NCBI GenBank assembly: GCA_035910535.1
Contig: JAMHXF010000061.1
Span: forward strand, 1-64,000
Direction of reading: 5' to 3'
Origin: Archangium_A sp035910535
Lineage (GTDB): Bacteria; Myxococcota; Myxococcia; Myxococcales; Myxococcaceae
DNA length: 64,000 nucleotides
Below, one piece after another: positions 37,678 to 45,038 of the stretch. A program made the position numbers and the translations under genes. The notes beneath the pieces are model-generated. The model did not search any database. It was not told where the DNA came from and saw only the letters and a program-made list of their open reading frames with translations. Each line of letters starts with the position of its first letter. Position 1 is the first letter of the stretch.

Positions 37678-39843
37678 ATGTGGTCGCTCGTGGTGGTGAC
37701 GCTGCTCGCGCAGCCCGCAGGAGACGGCGGCGTGCCCGACGCGCCGACGCTGCAGACGGTGGTGCAGGCGCGCCGCACGCCGAGCCCCTCGGTCTCGATT
37801 TCAGACCTCGACATCGAGCTGGGGTTGCTCGGTGAGCGCGCCCGTCGCTCGGGCACCGAGCTGTTGCCGCTGGCGCCCGGGTTGCTGCTCGCGCAGCACG
37901 GCGGCGAAGGCCACGCGCCGCAGATTTTCGTGCGCGGCTTCGACGCCGGCGAAGGCAAAGACCTCGAGCTGCGTCTTCAGGGCGTGCCGCTCAACGAAGT
38001 CAGCCACGCGCACTCGCACGGCTACGCCGACACGTACTTCATCATTCCCGAGCTGGTGCGCGCGGTGCGCGTCACTGAAGGCCCGTTTCACCCGTCACAG
38101 GGTGACTTCGGCGTGGCCGGCAGCGTCGACTTCGAGCTCGGCCTCGAGAAGCGCGGCGTCACCGCCGTCGCCGAGTACGGCCAGTTCAATCACCTGCGCC
38201 TGACGTTGTTGTGGGGCCCCGGCCCGCGCGCGTCGAGCTTCGCCGGCATGACGGTGCGGCACGGCAGCGGTTTCGGCCCCAACCGCGCGTTCGCCAACGG
38301 CTCGCTCTTCGCCCAGCACGAGTTTCGACTGCCCGGAGACGTGAAGGTGAAGGCCTTCGCGGCGCTGTCCTTCGGGCGCTTCGACCAGGCCGGCGTGCTG
38401 CGGCTGAGCGACGTCGAGGCGGGCCGCGTACCCGGCTGTGACGCGTCGTTCGACGCGCAGTTCTTCTGTACCCTCGACGCGAATCAGGGCGGCGCGCAGC
38501 AGCGGCACCTGGTGAGCCTCGAGGCGACGCAGAAGCTCGACGACGGCGCCTCGGCGAAGCAGCAGCTCTTCGCGGTCGTCAGAGACCAACGGCTGCGCGA
38601 GAACTTCACGGGCTACCTCGTCGACGTGCCGCCCGTCGGTGCGCCGCAGCGCGGTGACGGCGTGGAGCTCAACTACGGCGGCGTCACCGTCGGCGCGCGC
38701 GGCGAGTACCACCGCCTGCTCGTGAAGCCGCCTGATGACGTCGAGGCCCCGCGCGCCGGCGGAGAGACCGACGCGCCGTCACTCTCGCTGGGCTTCTACG
38801 GCCGCTACGACGACGTCGTCAGCGCGAGTCGTCGGCTGCGCGCCGAAGGAGGCGCGCCGTACCTCGTGATGTTCGACAACCACCTGCGCGTCACCAACCT
38901 CGCGGTCTGGGCGGCGGTGCGAGCGGGCCTCGGCGCGCGCGTGGTGGTGCAGGGCGGGCTGCGGCTCGACGCGTTCTTGTTCTCGGTCGACGACCGCAAC
39001 CGCCCGCTGGTCGACCGGCAGGGCGCGCGGCTCGACAGTGAGCGCAGCGAGGCCCTGGGGCTCATGCCCGCGCCGCGGCTCTCGGTCGACGTGCGCCTGC
39101 TCGACGGCCTCTCGTGGGTGACGGCCTTCGGGCTGGGCGCGCGCTCGAGCGACGGCGCCGCGTTGTCGCAAGGCGAGCTCGCGCCGTTCGCGCTGGTGGT
39201 CAGCGCCGAGAGCGGCTTTCGCTACGCGCGGCCCGGCCCCGTGAGCCTCGAGGCGCGCGCTTCAGCCTTCGCGACGCGCGTGGAGCGCGACCTCGTCTTC
39301 GAGCCGACGCTCGGCCGCAACCAGGCGCTCGGCACCTCGAACCGCGTCGGGCTCTTCGCCTTCATGCGCGTGACGTGGCTTCGCTGGCTCGACGTCAACG
39401 CGACGCTCTCGTACACGCGGGGGCATCTGCCGCCGGTCGGCGCCGCCTGGTACGAGCTCTTCGCCGGCCCGGCGCTGCCGTACGTGCCGCGTGTACTGGG
39501 CCGCGTCGAGGCCGTCGGGCGCCATGAAGTCTCGCTCTTCTCGGAGCGCTTCACGTTCACCGCAGGCGCGGCGCTGTGGGCCCTCGGTGAGCGGCCGCTG
39601 CCGCTCGAGCGCTTCGCTGAACCCGTCGCGCTCCTCGACGCCTCGGCGCGTGTGCGGTGGCGCTTTCTCGAGCTGGGCGTGATGGTCGACAACGTCTTCG
39701 ACGTGCGCTGGCGACAGGCGGAGTTCAACTACGCGTCGAACTTCACCGACCCCGCCGCCGCGCCCTCTCAGCTCGCCACGCGGCACTTCTCGGCCGGGCC
39801 GCCGCGCACGTGGCGCCTCTCTCTCTCGGTCACGTTGGAGTGA
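37678..39843 (+). CDS. TonB-dependent outer-membrane receptor, probably for zinc
   Basis: A 721-residue outer-membrane receptor with signal peptide (MWSLVVVTLLAQPAGDG). The plug covers about residues 20-145, with IFVRGFDAGEGKDLELRLQG and VPLNEVSHAHSHGYADTYF, the latter a His-rich loop where zinc receptors of the ZnuD kind bind metal. The remaining residues form barrel strands. The final strand ends TWRLSLSVTLE rather than in Phe or Trp. Position between two lipoproteins and before a Zur-like regulator, behind a Zur-type box, supports zinc uptake. TonB/ExbBD genes are not in the window. The stop overlaps the next start (TGATG). Confidence 0.85.
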   Translation: MWSLVVVTLLAQPAGDGGVPDAPTLQTVVQARRTPSPSVSISDLDIELGLLGERARRSGTELLPLAPGLLLAQHGGEGHAPQIFVRGFDAGEGKDLELRLQGVPLNEVSHAHSHGYADTYFIIPELVRAVRVTEGPFHPSQGDFGVAGSVDFELGLEKRGVTAVAEYGQFNHLRLTLLWGPGPRASSFAGMTVRHGSGFGPNRAFANGSLFAQHEFRLPGDVKVKAFAALSFGRFDQAGVLRLSDVEAGRVPGCDASFDAQFFCTLDANQGGAQQRHLVSLEATQKLDDGASAKQQLFAVVRDQRLRENFTGYLVDVPPVGAPQRGDGVELNYGGVTVGARGEYHRLLVKPPDDVEAPRAGGETDAPSLSLGFYGRYDDVVSASRRLRAEGGAPYLVMFDNHLRVTNLAVWAAVRAGLGARVVVQGGLRLDAFLFSVDDRNRPLVDRQGARLDSERSEALGLMPAPRLSVDVRLLDGLSWVTAFGLGARSSDGAALSQGELAPFALVVSAESGFRYARPGPVSLEARASAFATRVERDLVFEPTLGRNQALGTSNRVGLFAFMRVTWLRWLDVNATLSYTRGHLPPVGAAWYELFAGPALPYVPRVLGRVEAVGRHEVSLFSERFTFTAGAALWALGERPLPLERFAEPVALLDASARVRWRFLELGVMVDNVFDVRWRQAEFNYASNFTDPAAAPSQLATRHFSAGPPRTWRLSLSVTLE

Positions 39844-40550
39844 TGACGATGCGTCACGTTCTCTTCTCATTCGTGTTGTTCACCGCGTGCGACGGCGCCG
39901 GCACCGGCGGGCGCGCCATCGAGCTCGACGTCGAGGTGTGGCCCGAGCGCGCCGAGCGCATCGACCTCGGCGACGCGCAGGTGACGTTGACGCGCGCCGA
40001 GCTGGAGCTGACGGCGGTGTACGTCATCGACCAGCCGCCGCCGGTGACGGGCTGGCTGCGCAGGCTGCTCGACCTCGGCATCGCCTCGGCGCACGCGCAC
40101 GCGGGCCACGACTTCTTCGCCGGCGGGCAGGTGCTCACGGAGTGGCTTTCACCGACCACCATCGACCTGCTGCAGCCGCGCACGGTGCTGGGTCGCGTGC
40201 CCGGCATCGCGGGTGAGGCGCGCGCGGCGTCGGTGCTGTTGTGGCCGCGCGACGGAAAGACGCTGCGGCTCGAAGGGCTGGTGGCGCGCGCCGGAGCGAC
40301 CGCGCCGTTCGCGCTCTCGGTCGTGCTCGAGGGCGCGCCGGAGCTCCAGCGCGTGGACTTCACGCGCGCGGAAGGCACCCTCGACGACGGTGTGGTGCTG
40401 CGCCTCGAGCCCTCGGTGACGCAGTGGTTCACCGGCGCGCGCTTCAGCGCCAGCGACGTGGGCGAGCTCCCGGCCGACAGCCAGGTCGTGCGCGCGGTGC
40501 GGCTCAACCTGCGCCGCCACTCGACGTGGCAGGTGCGGGCGATGCCGTGA
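39843..40550 (+). CDS. Lipoprotein of the zinc island, downstream of TonB receptor
   Basis: A 235-residue lipoprotein, lipobox VLFTAC (Cys14). It is beta-rich (AIELDVEVWPERAERIDLGD, AQVTLTRAELELTAVYVIDQ), with the His cluster ASAHAHAGHDFFAGG at about residues 75-90, a plausible zinc site. The general pattern recalls the small lipoproteins that accompany metal-handling TonB receptors (MbnP-like), but the family is not certain. It begins in a TGATG overlap with the receptor and ends 30 bases before the Zur-like gene. Confidence 0.72.
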   Translation: MTMRHVLFSFVLFTACDGAGTGGRAIELDVEVWPERAERIDLGDAQVTLTRAELELTAVYVIDQPPPVTGWLRRLLDLGIASAHAHAGHDFFAGGQVLTEWLSPTTIDLLQPRTVLGRVPGIAGEARAASVLLWPRDGKTLRLEGLVARAGATAPFALSVVLEGAPELQRVDFTRAEGTLDDGVVLRLEPSVTQWFTGARFSASDVGELPADSQVVRAVRLNLRRHSTWQVRAMP

Positions 40551-40580
40551 GCGCTGGAGCTGTGTTACGGCATCGTCAGC

Positions 40581-41009
40581 ATGACGACCACCACCGTGGC
40601 TGAGCTGAAGACGCAGATTCGCGACGCGGGCCTTCGCAGCACGGGGCCCCGGCTGGCGGTGCTGCGCTACCTGCTCGACGCGACGCGGCCGGTCTCTCAC
40701 GCCGAGCTCACCGACGCGCTGTCAGGCGGCGGCCTCGACCGCACCACGCTGTACCGGAACCTCGTCGACCTCACCGAGGCGGGCCTCGTGCAGCGCACCG
40801 ACCTGGGCGACCACGTGTGGCGCTTCGAGCTGAAGAAGGGCGGGCACGATTCGTTCCAGCACCCGCATTTCACCTGCACCGACTGCGGCACCGTGAAGTG
40901 CCTGCCCGAGTCGGTGCTCGCCGTGAAGCACGTGCGTGGCGCCCCGCGCGCGCTCTCGAAGCAGAAGGTCGAAGTGCAGCTGCGCGGTCAGTGCGACGAC
41001 TGCGGTTGA
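40581..41009 (+). CDS. zur: Fur-family regulator, probably Zur
   Basis: A 142-residue metalloregulator. The winged helix occupies residues 10-80 (LRSTGPRLAVLRYLLDATRP; DRTTLYRNLVDLTEAGLVQR). The metal half keeps the sensor-type residues HPHF (His94, His96), a structural Zn4Cys pair C99/C102 and the second pair C138/C141 (CDDC). Fur, Zur and PerR share this layout; the zinc context makes Zur the best guess. It ends the receptor operon, so it would be autoregulated by box 1. It ends directly against the convergent lipoprotein stop. Confidence 0.8.
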   Translation: MTTTTVAELKTQIRDAGLRSTGPRLAVLRYLLDATRPVSHAELTDALSGGGLDRTTLYRNLVDLTEAGLVQRTDLGDHVWRFELKKGGHDSFQHPHFTCTDCGTVKCLPESVLAVKHVRGAPRALSKQKVEVQLRGQCDDCG

Positions 41010-41594
41010 TTACTCGAGCCAGTCGATGAGCAACTGCACGCGCGGCTGCGAGAGCGGCCCGAGGTGCAGCGCGTAGCTCACCCGCGACTCCAGCACCGCC
41101 GCCCACTGCTGACGCACGCCGGGGCACAGCGTTGAGCTGCGCGTCACCACGAAGGGCACCGTCTTCTCCTGCTCCGAGACGCGCAGCGGCCCGCCGACGT
41201 CGAGCGAGACGACGTGCGCACCCGATGCTGCGGGCTGGTAGCGCACCACGCCTTCGAAGCGCCCGTCGGCGCGCGGCGTGAGGTTCACCGTGAAGTACAC
41301 GAGGAACGCGTCGACGAGCCCGCCGTCTTCGATGGTGGCGAACGGGCCGTGCGCTGAATGCCAGCAGGCGCGCGCGTCGCTGTCCGCCAGCTCCAGCGTC
41401 TCGCGAAACGACGGGTCGACCTCGCAGGCCAGCCCATCGGCGGTCGTCCGGTGGCCGCGATCGCAGTGGCACCAGTCTCCGGCCGGGTCGCGGTGAACGT
41501 GGCCCCCGGGCGCGCACGGGTCTTCGGTGGCTGGCGGGCCGCAAGAGGCCAGCACGGCGGTCAGCGCGCAGGCGAGCACACCGTGCCAGCGCAT
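41010..41594 (-). CDS. His/Cys-rich lipoprotein with CAPGG-HVH module
   Basis: A 194-residue exported protein, lipobox TAVLASC (Cys18). Just after it comes PCAPGGHVHRDPAGDWCHCD plus RGHR, a copy of the Cys/His module found four times in the HAF-repeat lipoprotein of this island. The rest is a beta-rich domain with HVVSLDVGG and a C-terminal LLIDWLE, and another His near CWHSAHG. It starts 4 bases after the AztD-like gene, so the two form an operon. Zinc binding outside the cell is inferred from residue content. Confidence 0.72.
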   Translation of the reverse strand: MRWHGVLACALTAVLASCGPPATEDPCAPGGHVHRDPAGDWCHCDRGHRTTADGLACEVDPSFRETLELADSDARACWHSAHGPFATIEDGGLVDAFLVYFTVNLTPRADGRFEGVVRYQPAASGAHVVSLDVGGPLRVSEQEKTVPFVVTRSSTLCPGVRQQWAAVLESRVSYALHLGPLSQPRVQLLIDWLE

Positions 41595-41598
41595 CGCG

Positions 41599-42852
41599 TC
41601 AGCCCTCGTGCTCGTGTTCGTGGTGGGCCGCGAAGTCGGGGCTCGCCGAGATGACGCTGAGCGAGCCCGGCGCGCCGCCGACCTCGAAGGTGCGCTCGAC
41701 CTCCCAGTGCTCGAGGTCGACCTCGATGACCTGGCCGCTGCGCGGGTCGCTCACGTACGCGCGGTCGACGCCCAGCGTGAGCGACGGCCGCACCGCCCCT
41801 TCACCCGACGGCGCCATCGCATACGGGGCGATGACGTCGACCGGCTCGCCTTGCGACGCGCCCGTCTTCGGGTCGAGCTTGCGCAGCTTGCCGTCGAGCG
41901 TGAGCACGATGACGTGCTCGGCGTGGAAGAGCTTGAAGCCCAGCGCGGCGACCGGCAACGGCACCGGCGTCAGCGTGCCGGCCACCGGGTCGATGATGCT
42001 CAACGCCTCCGCGCCGAAGTTGCCGACGAAGACCTCGAGCCCGTGCGCGCCCAGCACCGTGCCCACGCGCGTGCTCGCCGCCGTGCCCGCCGGGTTGGCG
42101 ATTTTCCGGGGCGTGAAAGCTGCGCCGCTCCACTCGAGCACCAGCACGCCGTCGCTGCAGCCGAAGGCCACGCGCGTGTCAGACGAGCCTTCACCATGCA
42201 GCCGCGGGCAGTCGTTGAACTCGCCGGTGCGCGTCGAGAGCTCGCTGGTCAGGCGCGCCGAGACGCCAATGGGCAACCTCGAGCTGCCGGCCGGCGGGTC
42301 GACGGGGTCGGGCGTGGACGCGAGCAGCTGCCCCTGCGCGACGAGCGCGACGCCGTGGTGCGCGAGCCCCGTCGAATGGCGGCGCGGCTGCACCATGCCG
42401 ATGGCCAGCGCTGAGGTCTGCAGGAAGTCGGCGCTGCCGTCGCCGTCGTTGAAGATGGTGGCCCAGCCGTCGTGCTGAACGAAGTGCGTCGGCGTCGCGC
42501 CGGTGATGCGGGCGCTCAAGAGCGTCGGCGCCGTCTTGCCGATGTGAAAGTGGCCGTCGTGCTCTTCGAAGCCGATGCCTGACGACACGAGCTGGGTGAC
42601 GTTCTTCGTGCGCTGCACGAGAAAGCCGAAGCCCAGCGGGTCTTCTGCGTCTCCGTACGCGCTGGCCGGGCCCTCGAGCGTGAAGGTGCCGGGCGTGGTG
42701 CCGTCGTCGAGGTCGATGACCGTCAACTTGCCGTCGACCCCGTCGGCGACGAGCAGCCGACCCCGGGTGACCTCCGCTTCGTCTCCGGGCTCAGGCATCG
42801 CGGGAGGGCAGGCGCTGAACGCCAGCGCTGCCAACAACAACGTCTTCTTCAT
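41599..42852 (-). CDS. AztD-like zinc-chaperone lipoprotein (beta-propeller)
   Basis: A 417-residue exported protein, lipobox ALAFSAC (Cys15), with AAGGAG before the ATG. Repeated strands (GRLLVADGVDGKLTVIDLDD; LTLDGKLRKLDPKTGASQGE) indicate a beta-propeller. It has the AztD-type histidine sites EEHDGHFHIGKTAP and FVQHDGWATIFNDGDG plus HHGVAL, and a His/Glu-rich end HHEHEHEG. AztD delivers zinc to an ABC importer's binding protein in other bacteria; no aztABC genes are present here, and the lipid anchor suggests a membrane-bound variant. Divergent from the second Fur gene, with candidate Zur box 2 between. Confidence 0.78.
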   Translation of the reverse strand: MKKTLLLAALAFSACPPAMPEPGDEAEVTRGRLLVADGVDGKLTVIDLDDGTTPGTFTLEGPASAYGDAEDPLGFGFLVQRTKNVTQLVSSGIGFEEHDGHFHIGKTAPTLLSARITGATPTHFVQHDGWATIFNDGDGSADFLQTSALAIGMVQPRRHSTGLAHHGVALVAQGQLLASTPDPVDPPAGSSRLPIGVSARLTSELSTRTGEFNDCPRLHGEGSSDTRVAFGCSDGVLVLEWSGAAFTPRKIANPAGTAASTRVGTVLGAHGLEVFVGNFGAEALSIIDPVAGTLTPVPLPVAALGFKLFHAEHVIVLTLDGKLRKLDPKTGASQGEPVDVIAPYAMAPSGEGAVRPSLTLGVDRAYVSDPRSGQVIEVDLEHWEVERTFEVGGAPGSLSVISASPDFAAHHEHEHEG

Positions 42853-42914
42853 GGTGACTCCTTGGGTGTGGGGCGGCGACCTCGCCGCGCGCAGGGGTCC
42901 TGTGTAAATGACAT

Positions 42915-42934
42915 GAAGTTGCAAAAGCAATGTG
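42915..42934. promoter_or_regulatory. Candidate Zur box 2
   Basis: GAAGTTGCAAAAGCAATGTG in the spacer between the AztD-like gene and the second Fur gene. It contains the perfect inverted repeat TTGC-AAAA-GCAA (42919-42930) and shares GAAGTTGCA exactly with boxes 3 and 4. The flanking stretch is unusually AT-rich for this genome, as expected for divergent promoters. Confidence 0.65.
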
Positions 42935-42948
42935 ATTTATAATTGTGT

Positions 42949-43374
42949 GTGGCGATACATGTGTTCGACGGGCGGCTCTGGCGCTCGAGGGTGCGTGCGG
43001 CGGGGCTGCGCGTGACGCGTCATCGGCTGGAGATGTTGAAGGTGCTCGAGGTCGCGGCGACGCCGCGCTCGCACGGCGAGTTGGTCGACGCCTTGCCGCG
43101 CGGCCTCATGGACCGCACCACGGCATTTCGAAACCTGATGGCGTTGACGCGGGCGGGCCTGGTCGAGCGCCTCGATGGCGGAGATCGTCTCTGGCGCTAC
43201 GCGCTCTCCGGGAGAAGGAGCAGCGAGGCCGTCATCTTCGAGTGCGTGAAGTGCGCGAGCCGTGTGCTGTTGCCGCCAGCGCGCGTCTCGTTCTCGTCAG
43301 GCGCGCTGCCGGAGGTCGTCAGGCGCCGCCGGTTTCAGCTGCGACTCCGCGGGGTGTGTGATTTGTGTAATTGA
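42949..43374 (+). CDS. Fur-family paralogue lacking the usual sensor histidines
   Basis: About 141 residues. The HTH is present (GLRVTRHRLEMLKVLEVAAT; DRTTAFRNLMALTRAGLVER). The C-terminal half keeps both structural CxxC pairs (CVKC and CDLC), but the HxH element before the first pair is replaced by EAVIFECVKC. Thus it may bind structural zinc only, and sense zinc differently or act as a constitutive or antagonist regulator. Start is uncertain: GTG at 42949 is used, with TTG at 42943 and GTG at 42961 as alternatives, none with a good ribosome site. Candidate Zur box 2 lies just upstream. Confidence 0.75.
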   Translation: MAIHVFDGRLWRSRVRAAGLRVTRHRLEMLKVLEVAATPRSHGELVDALPRGLMDRTTAFRNLMALTRAGLVERLDGGDRLWRYALSGRRSSEAVIFECVKCASRVLLPPARVSFSSGALPEVVRRRRFQLRLRGVCDLCN

Positions 43375-43378
43375 GTAC

Positions 43379-43397
43379 GAAGTTGCAATAGCGCTTC
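43379..43397. promoter_or_regulatory. Candidate Zur box 3, upstream of rpmG-GTPase-rpsR
   Basis: GAAGTTGCAATAGCGCTTC, with GAAG/CTTC ends in mirror and the TTGCAATAGC core. It follows the Fur-paralogue stop by four bases and ends 21 bases before the L33 start, so a repressor here would block this operon. Confidence 0.68.
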
Positions 43398-43418
43398 TGT
43401 TGTTGTAGTTGGTCGCGC

Positions 43419-43586
43419 ATGCCAAAGGGAAACCGGACGATCGTGTACCTGGTGAGCACTGCGGGCACCGGCCACGTCTACGTGACCACGCGCAATCGCC
43501 GCACCGCGCAGGACAAGCTCAAGCTGCGCAAGTACGACCCGCGGGCGAAGAAGCACGTGCTCTACGAAGAGAGGTCGAAGCTGTGA
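43419..43586 (+). CDS. rpmG: Ribosomal protein L33, cysteine-free paralogue
   Basis: A 55-residue protein MPKGNRTIVYLVSTAGTGHV continuing YVTTRNRRTAQDKLKLRKYD and ending HVLYEERSKL, a clear L33. It has no cysteine, so it is the zinc-independent form that can replace a CxxC-containing L33 and free zinc during starvation. It is short and overlaps the GTPase start (GTGA). Candidate Zur box 3 lies immediately upstream. Confidence 0.9.
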   Translation: MPKGNRTIVYLVSTAGTGHVYVTTRNRRTAQDKLKLRKYDPRAKKHVLYEERSKL

Positions 43587-44767
43587 GCCGCAAGGTTCCG
43601 GTCACCGTGCTCTCGGGGTTCCTCGGGGCCGGCAAGACGACGCTGCTCAACCACCTGCTCGCGAATGGTGAGGGGCGCCGGGTGGCGCTCATCGTCAACG
43701 ACTTGAGCGAGGTGAACGTCGACGCGCAGCTGGTGAAGCTGCGGCGCGCTGAAGAGAAGCTCGTCGAGCTGTCGAACGGCTGCATCTGCTGCACGCTGCG
43801 CGAAGACCTGCTCACCCACGTTCGGGAGCTGGCCACCGCCGGCACGTACGACGTCATCGTCATCGAGTCGACGGGCATCGGTGAGCCGCTGCCGGTGGCC
43901 GAGACGTTCACGTTCACCGACGAAGAAGGGCGCAGCCTGTCTGACGTCGCGCGCCTCGACACCATGGTGACCGTGGTTGACGCGCTCAACTTCCTCACCG
44001 ACTGGGATGACGCCGAGACGCTCGTGGAGCGCGGCCTCGCCGATGAAGGAGACGAGCGCACCGTCGTCGACCTGCTGGTCGAGCAGGTCGAGTTCGCCGA
44101 CGTGCTGGTGCTCAACAAGTGCGACCTCGTGAAGCCCAAAGAGGTCGCGCGGCTCGAAGACGTGCTCCGAAAGCTGAACCCGCGCGCGAAGCTGCTGCGC
44201 AGCACGAAGGGCGTGGTGCCGGTGCGTGAGCTCATCGAGACCGGGCGCTTCGACTTCGAAGCCGCGCGGCAGGCCCCGGGGTGGCTCAAGGTGCTGCGCG
44301 GTGAAGAGGTGCCCGAGACCGGCGAGTACGGCATCTCGAGCTTCGTCTTTCGCGCGCGGCGCCCATTTCACCCGAAGCGCCTGTGGCAGTTCATTCACGG
44401 CTCGTGGAAGGGCGTGCTGCGCAGCAAGGGCTTCTATTGGCTCGCGTCGCGCCACGACATCACCGGGCTGTGGGCGCAGGCCGGCGGCGCGAGCAGCTTC
44501 GAGCCCGTGGGGCTGTGGTGGGCCGCCGTGCCGAAGCGTGAGTGGCCCACCAGCCGCGCGCTACGGCGCGACGTGAAGGCGCAGTGGGCGCCGGAGTTCG
44601 GAGACCGCCGACAGGAGCTCGTCTTCATCACCCGGGGCCTCGCGCACGACGAGGTGCGTGAGCGGCTCTCGAGGTGCCTCGTGTCTGACGAGGAGCTGCG
44701 CGCGGGCCCTGCATCGTGGGCTGCCTTCGAAGACCCGTTTCCGCGCTGGGAGGTCGTCGCGTCATGA
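43583..44767 (+). CDS. COG0523 (CobW-type) GTP-dependent zinc metallochaperone
   Basis: A 394-residue GTPase starting at GTG, overlapping the L33 stop by four bases. Motifs: Walker A GFLGAGKTT at 12-20, the metal motif CICC at 67-70 in NGCICCTLREDL, Walker B VIVIESTGIGEP and the guanine motif LVLNKCDLV. The C-terminal CobW domain includes RPFHPKRLWQFIHGSWKGVL. COG0523 members under Zur (ZagA/YeiR/ZigA type) deliver zinc to essential enzymes when it is scarce. The stop overlaps the S18 start (ATGA). A translation start upstream of this GTG would run through the L33 coding region. Confidence 0.9.
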   Translation: MSRKVPVTVLSGFLGAGKTTLLNHLLANGEGRRVALIVNDLSEVNVDAQLVKLRRAEEKLVELSNGCICCTLREDLLTHVRELATAGTYDVIVIESTGIGEPLPVAETFTFTDEEGRSLSDVARLDTMVTVVDALNFLTDWDDAETLVERGLADEGDERTVVDLLVEQVEFADVLVLNKCDLVKPKEVARLEDVLRKLNPRAKLLRSTKGVVPVRELIETGRFDFEAARQAPGWLKVLRGEEVPETGEYGISSFVFRARRPFHPKRLWQFIHGSWKGVLRSKGFYWLASRHDITGLWAQAGGASSFEPVGLWWAAVPKREWPTSRALRRDVKAQWAPEFGDRRQELVFITRGLAHDEVRERLSRCLVSDEELRAGPASWAAFEDPFPRWEVVAS

Positions 44768-44973
44768 AGCGCAGGGTGAACCCGATCTCTGCTGCCGGCG
44801 TGCACGAGGTGTCGTGGAGAGACCTGCAGCTGCTCAAGTACTTCGTCAGCGAGCGCGGCCGAATTGTTCCTCGGCGCCTCACGGGCCTCGACGCCCGGCG
44901 GCAGCGCCTGGTCGCGCGGGCCGTGAAGCAGGCGCGGCTGCTCGGGTTGCTCCCGTACCTGCGCGTCGGCTGA
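44764..44973 (+). CDS. rpsR: Ribosomal protein S18, cysteine-free paralogue
   Basis: A 69-residue protein with the S18 core: MKRRVNPISAAGVHEVSWRD, LLKYFVSERGRIVPRRLTGL, and KQARLLGLLPYLRVG. The cysteine that many S18 proteins carry near the N-terminus (RKVCPF-type) is replaced by Asn-Pro. Together with L33 it makes a pair of zinc-sparing ribosomal proteins around a zinc metallochaperone. Coupled to the GTPase by an ATGA overlap, so all three share box 3. Confidence 0.88.
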   Translation: MKRRVNPISAAGVHEVSWRDLQLLKYFVSERGRIVPRRLTGLDARRQRLVARAVKQARLLGLLPYLRVG

Positions 44974-45038
44974 ACACGTTTTGTCGTTGTTGAGCGCGCC
45001 TCGCGTGGGGCGGGCGCGAACGTTCGAGGGCTTCAAAC

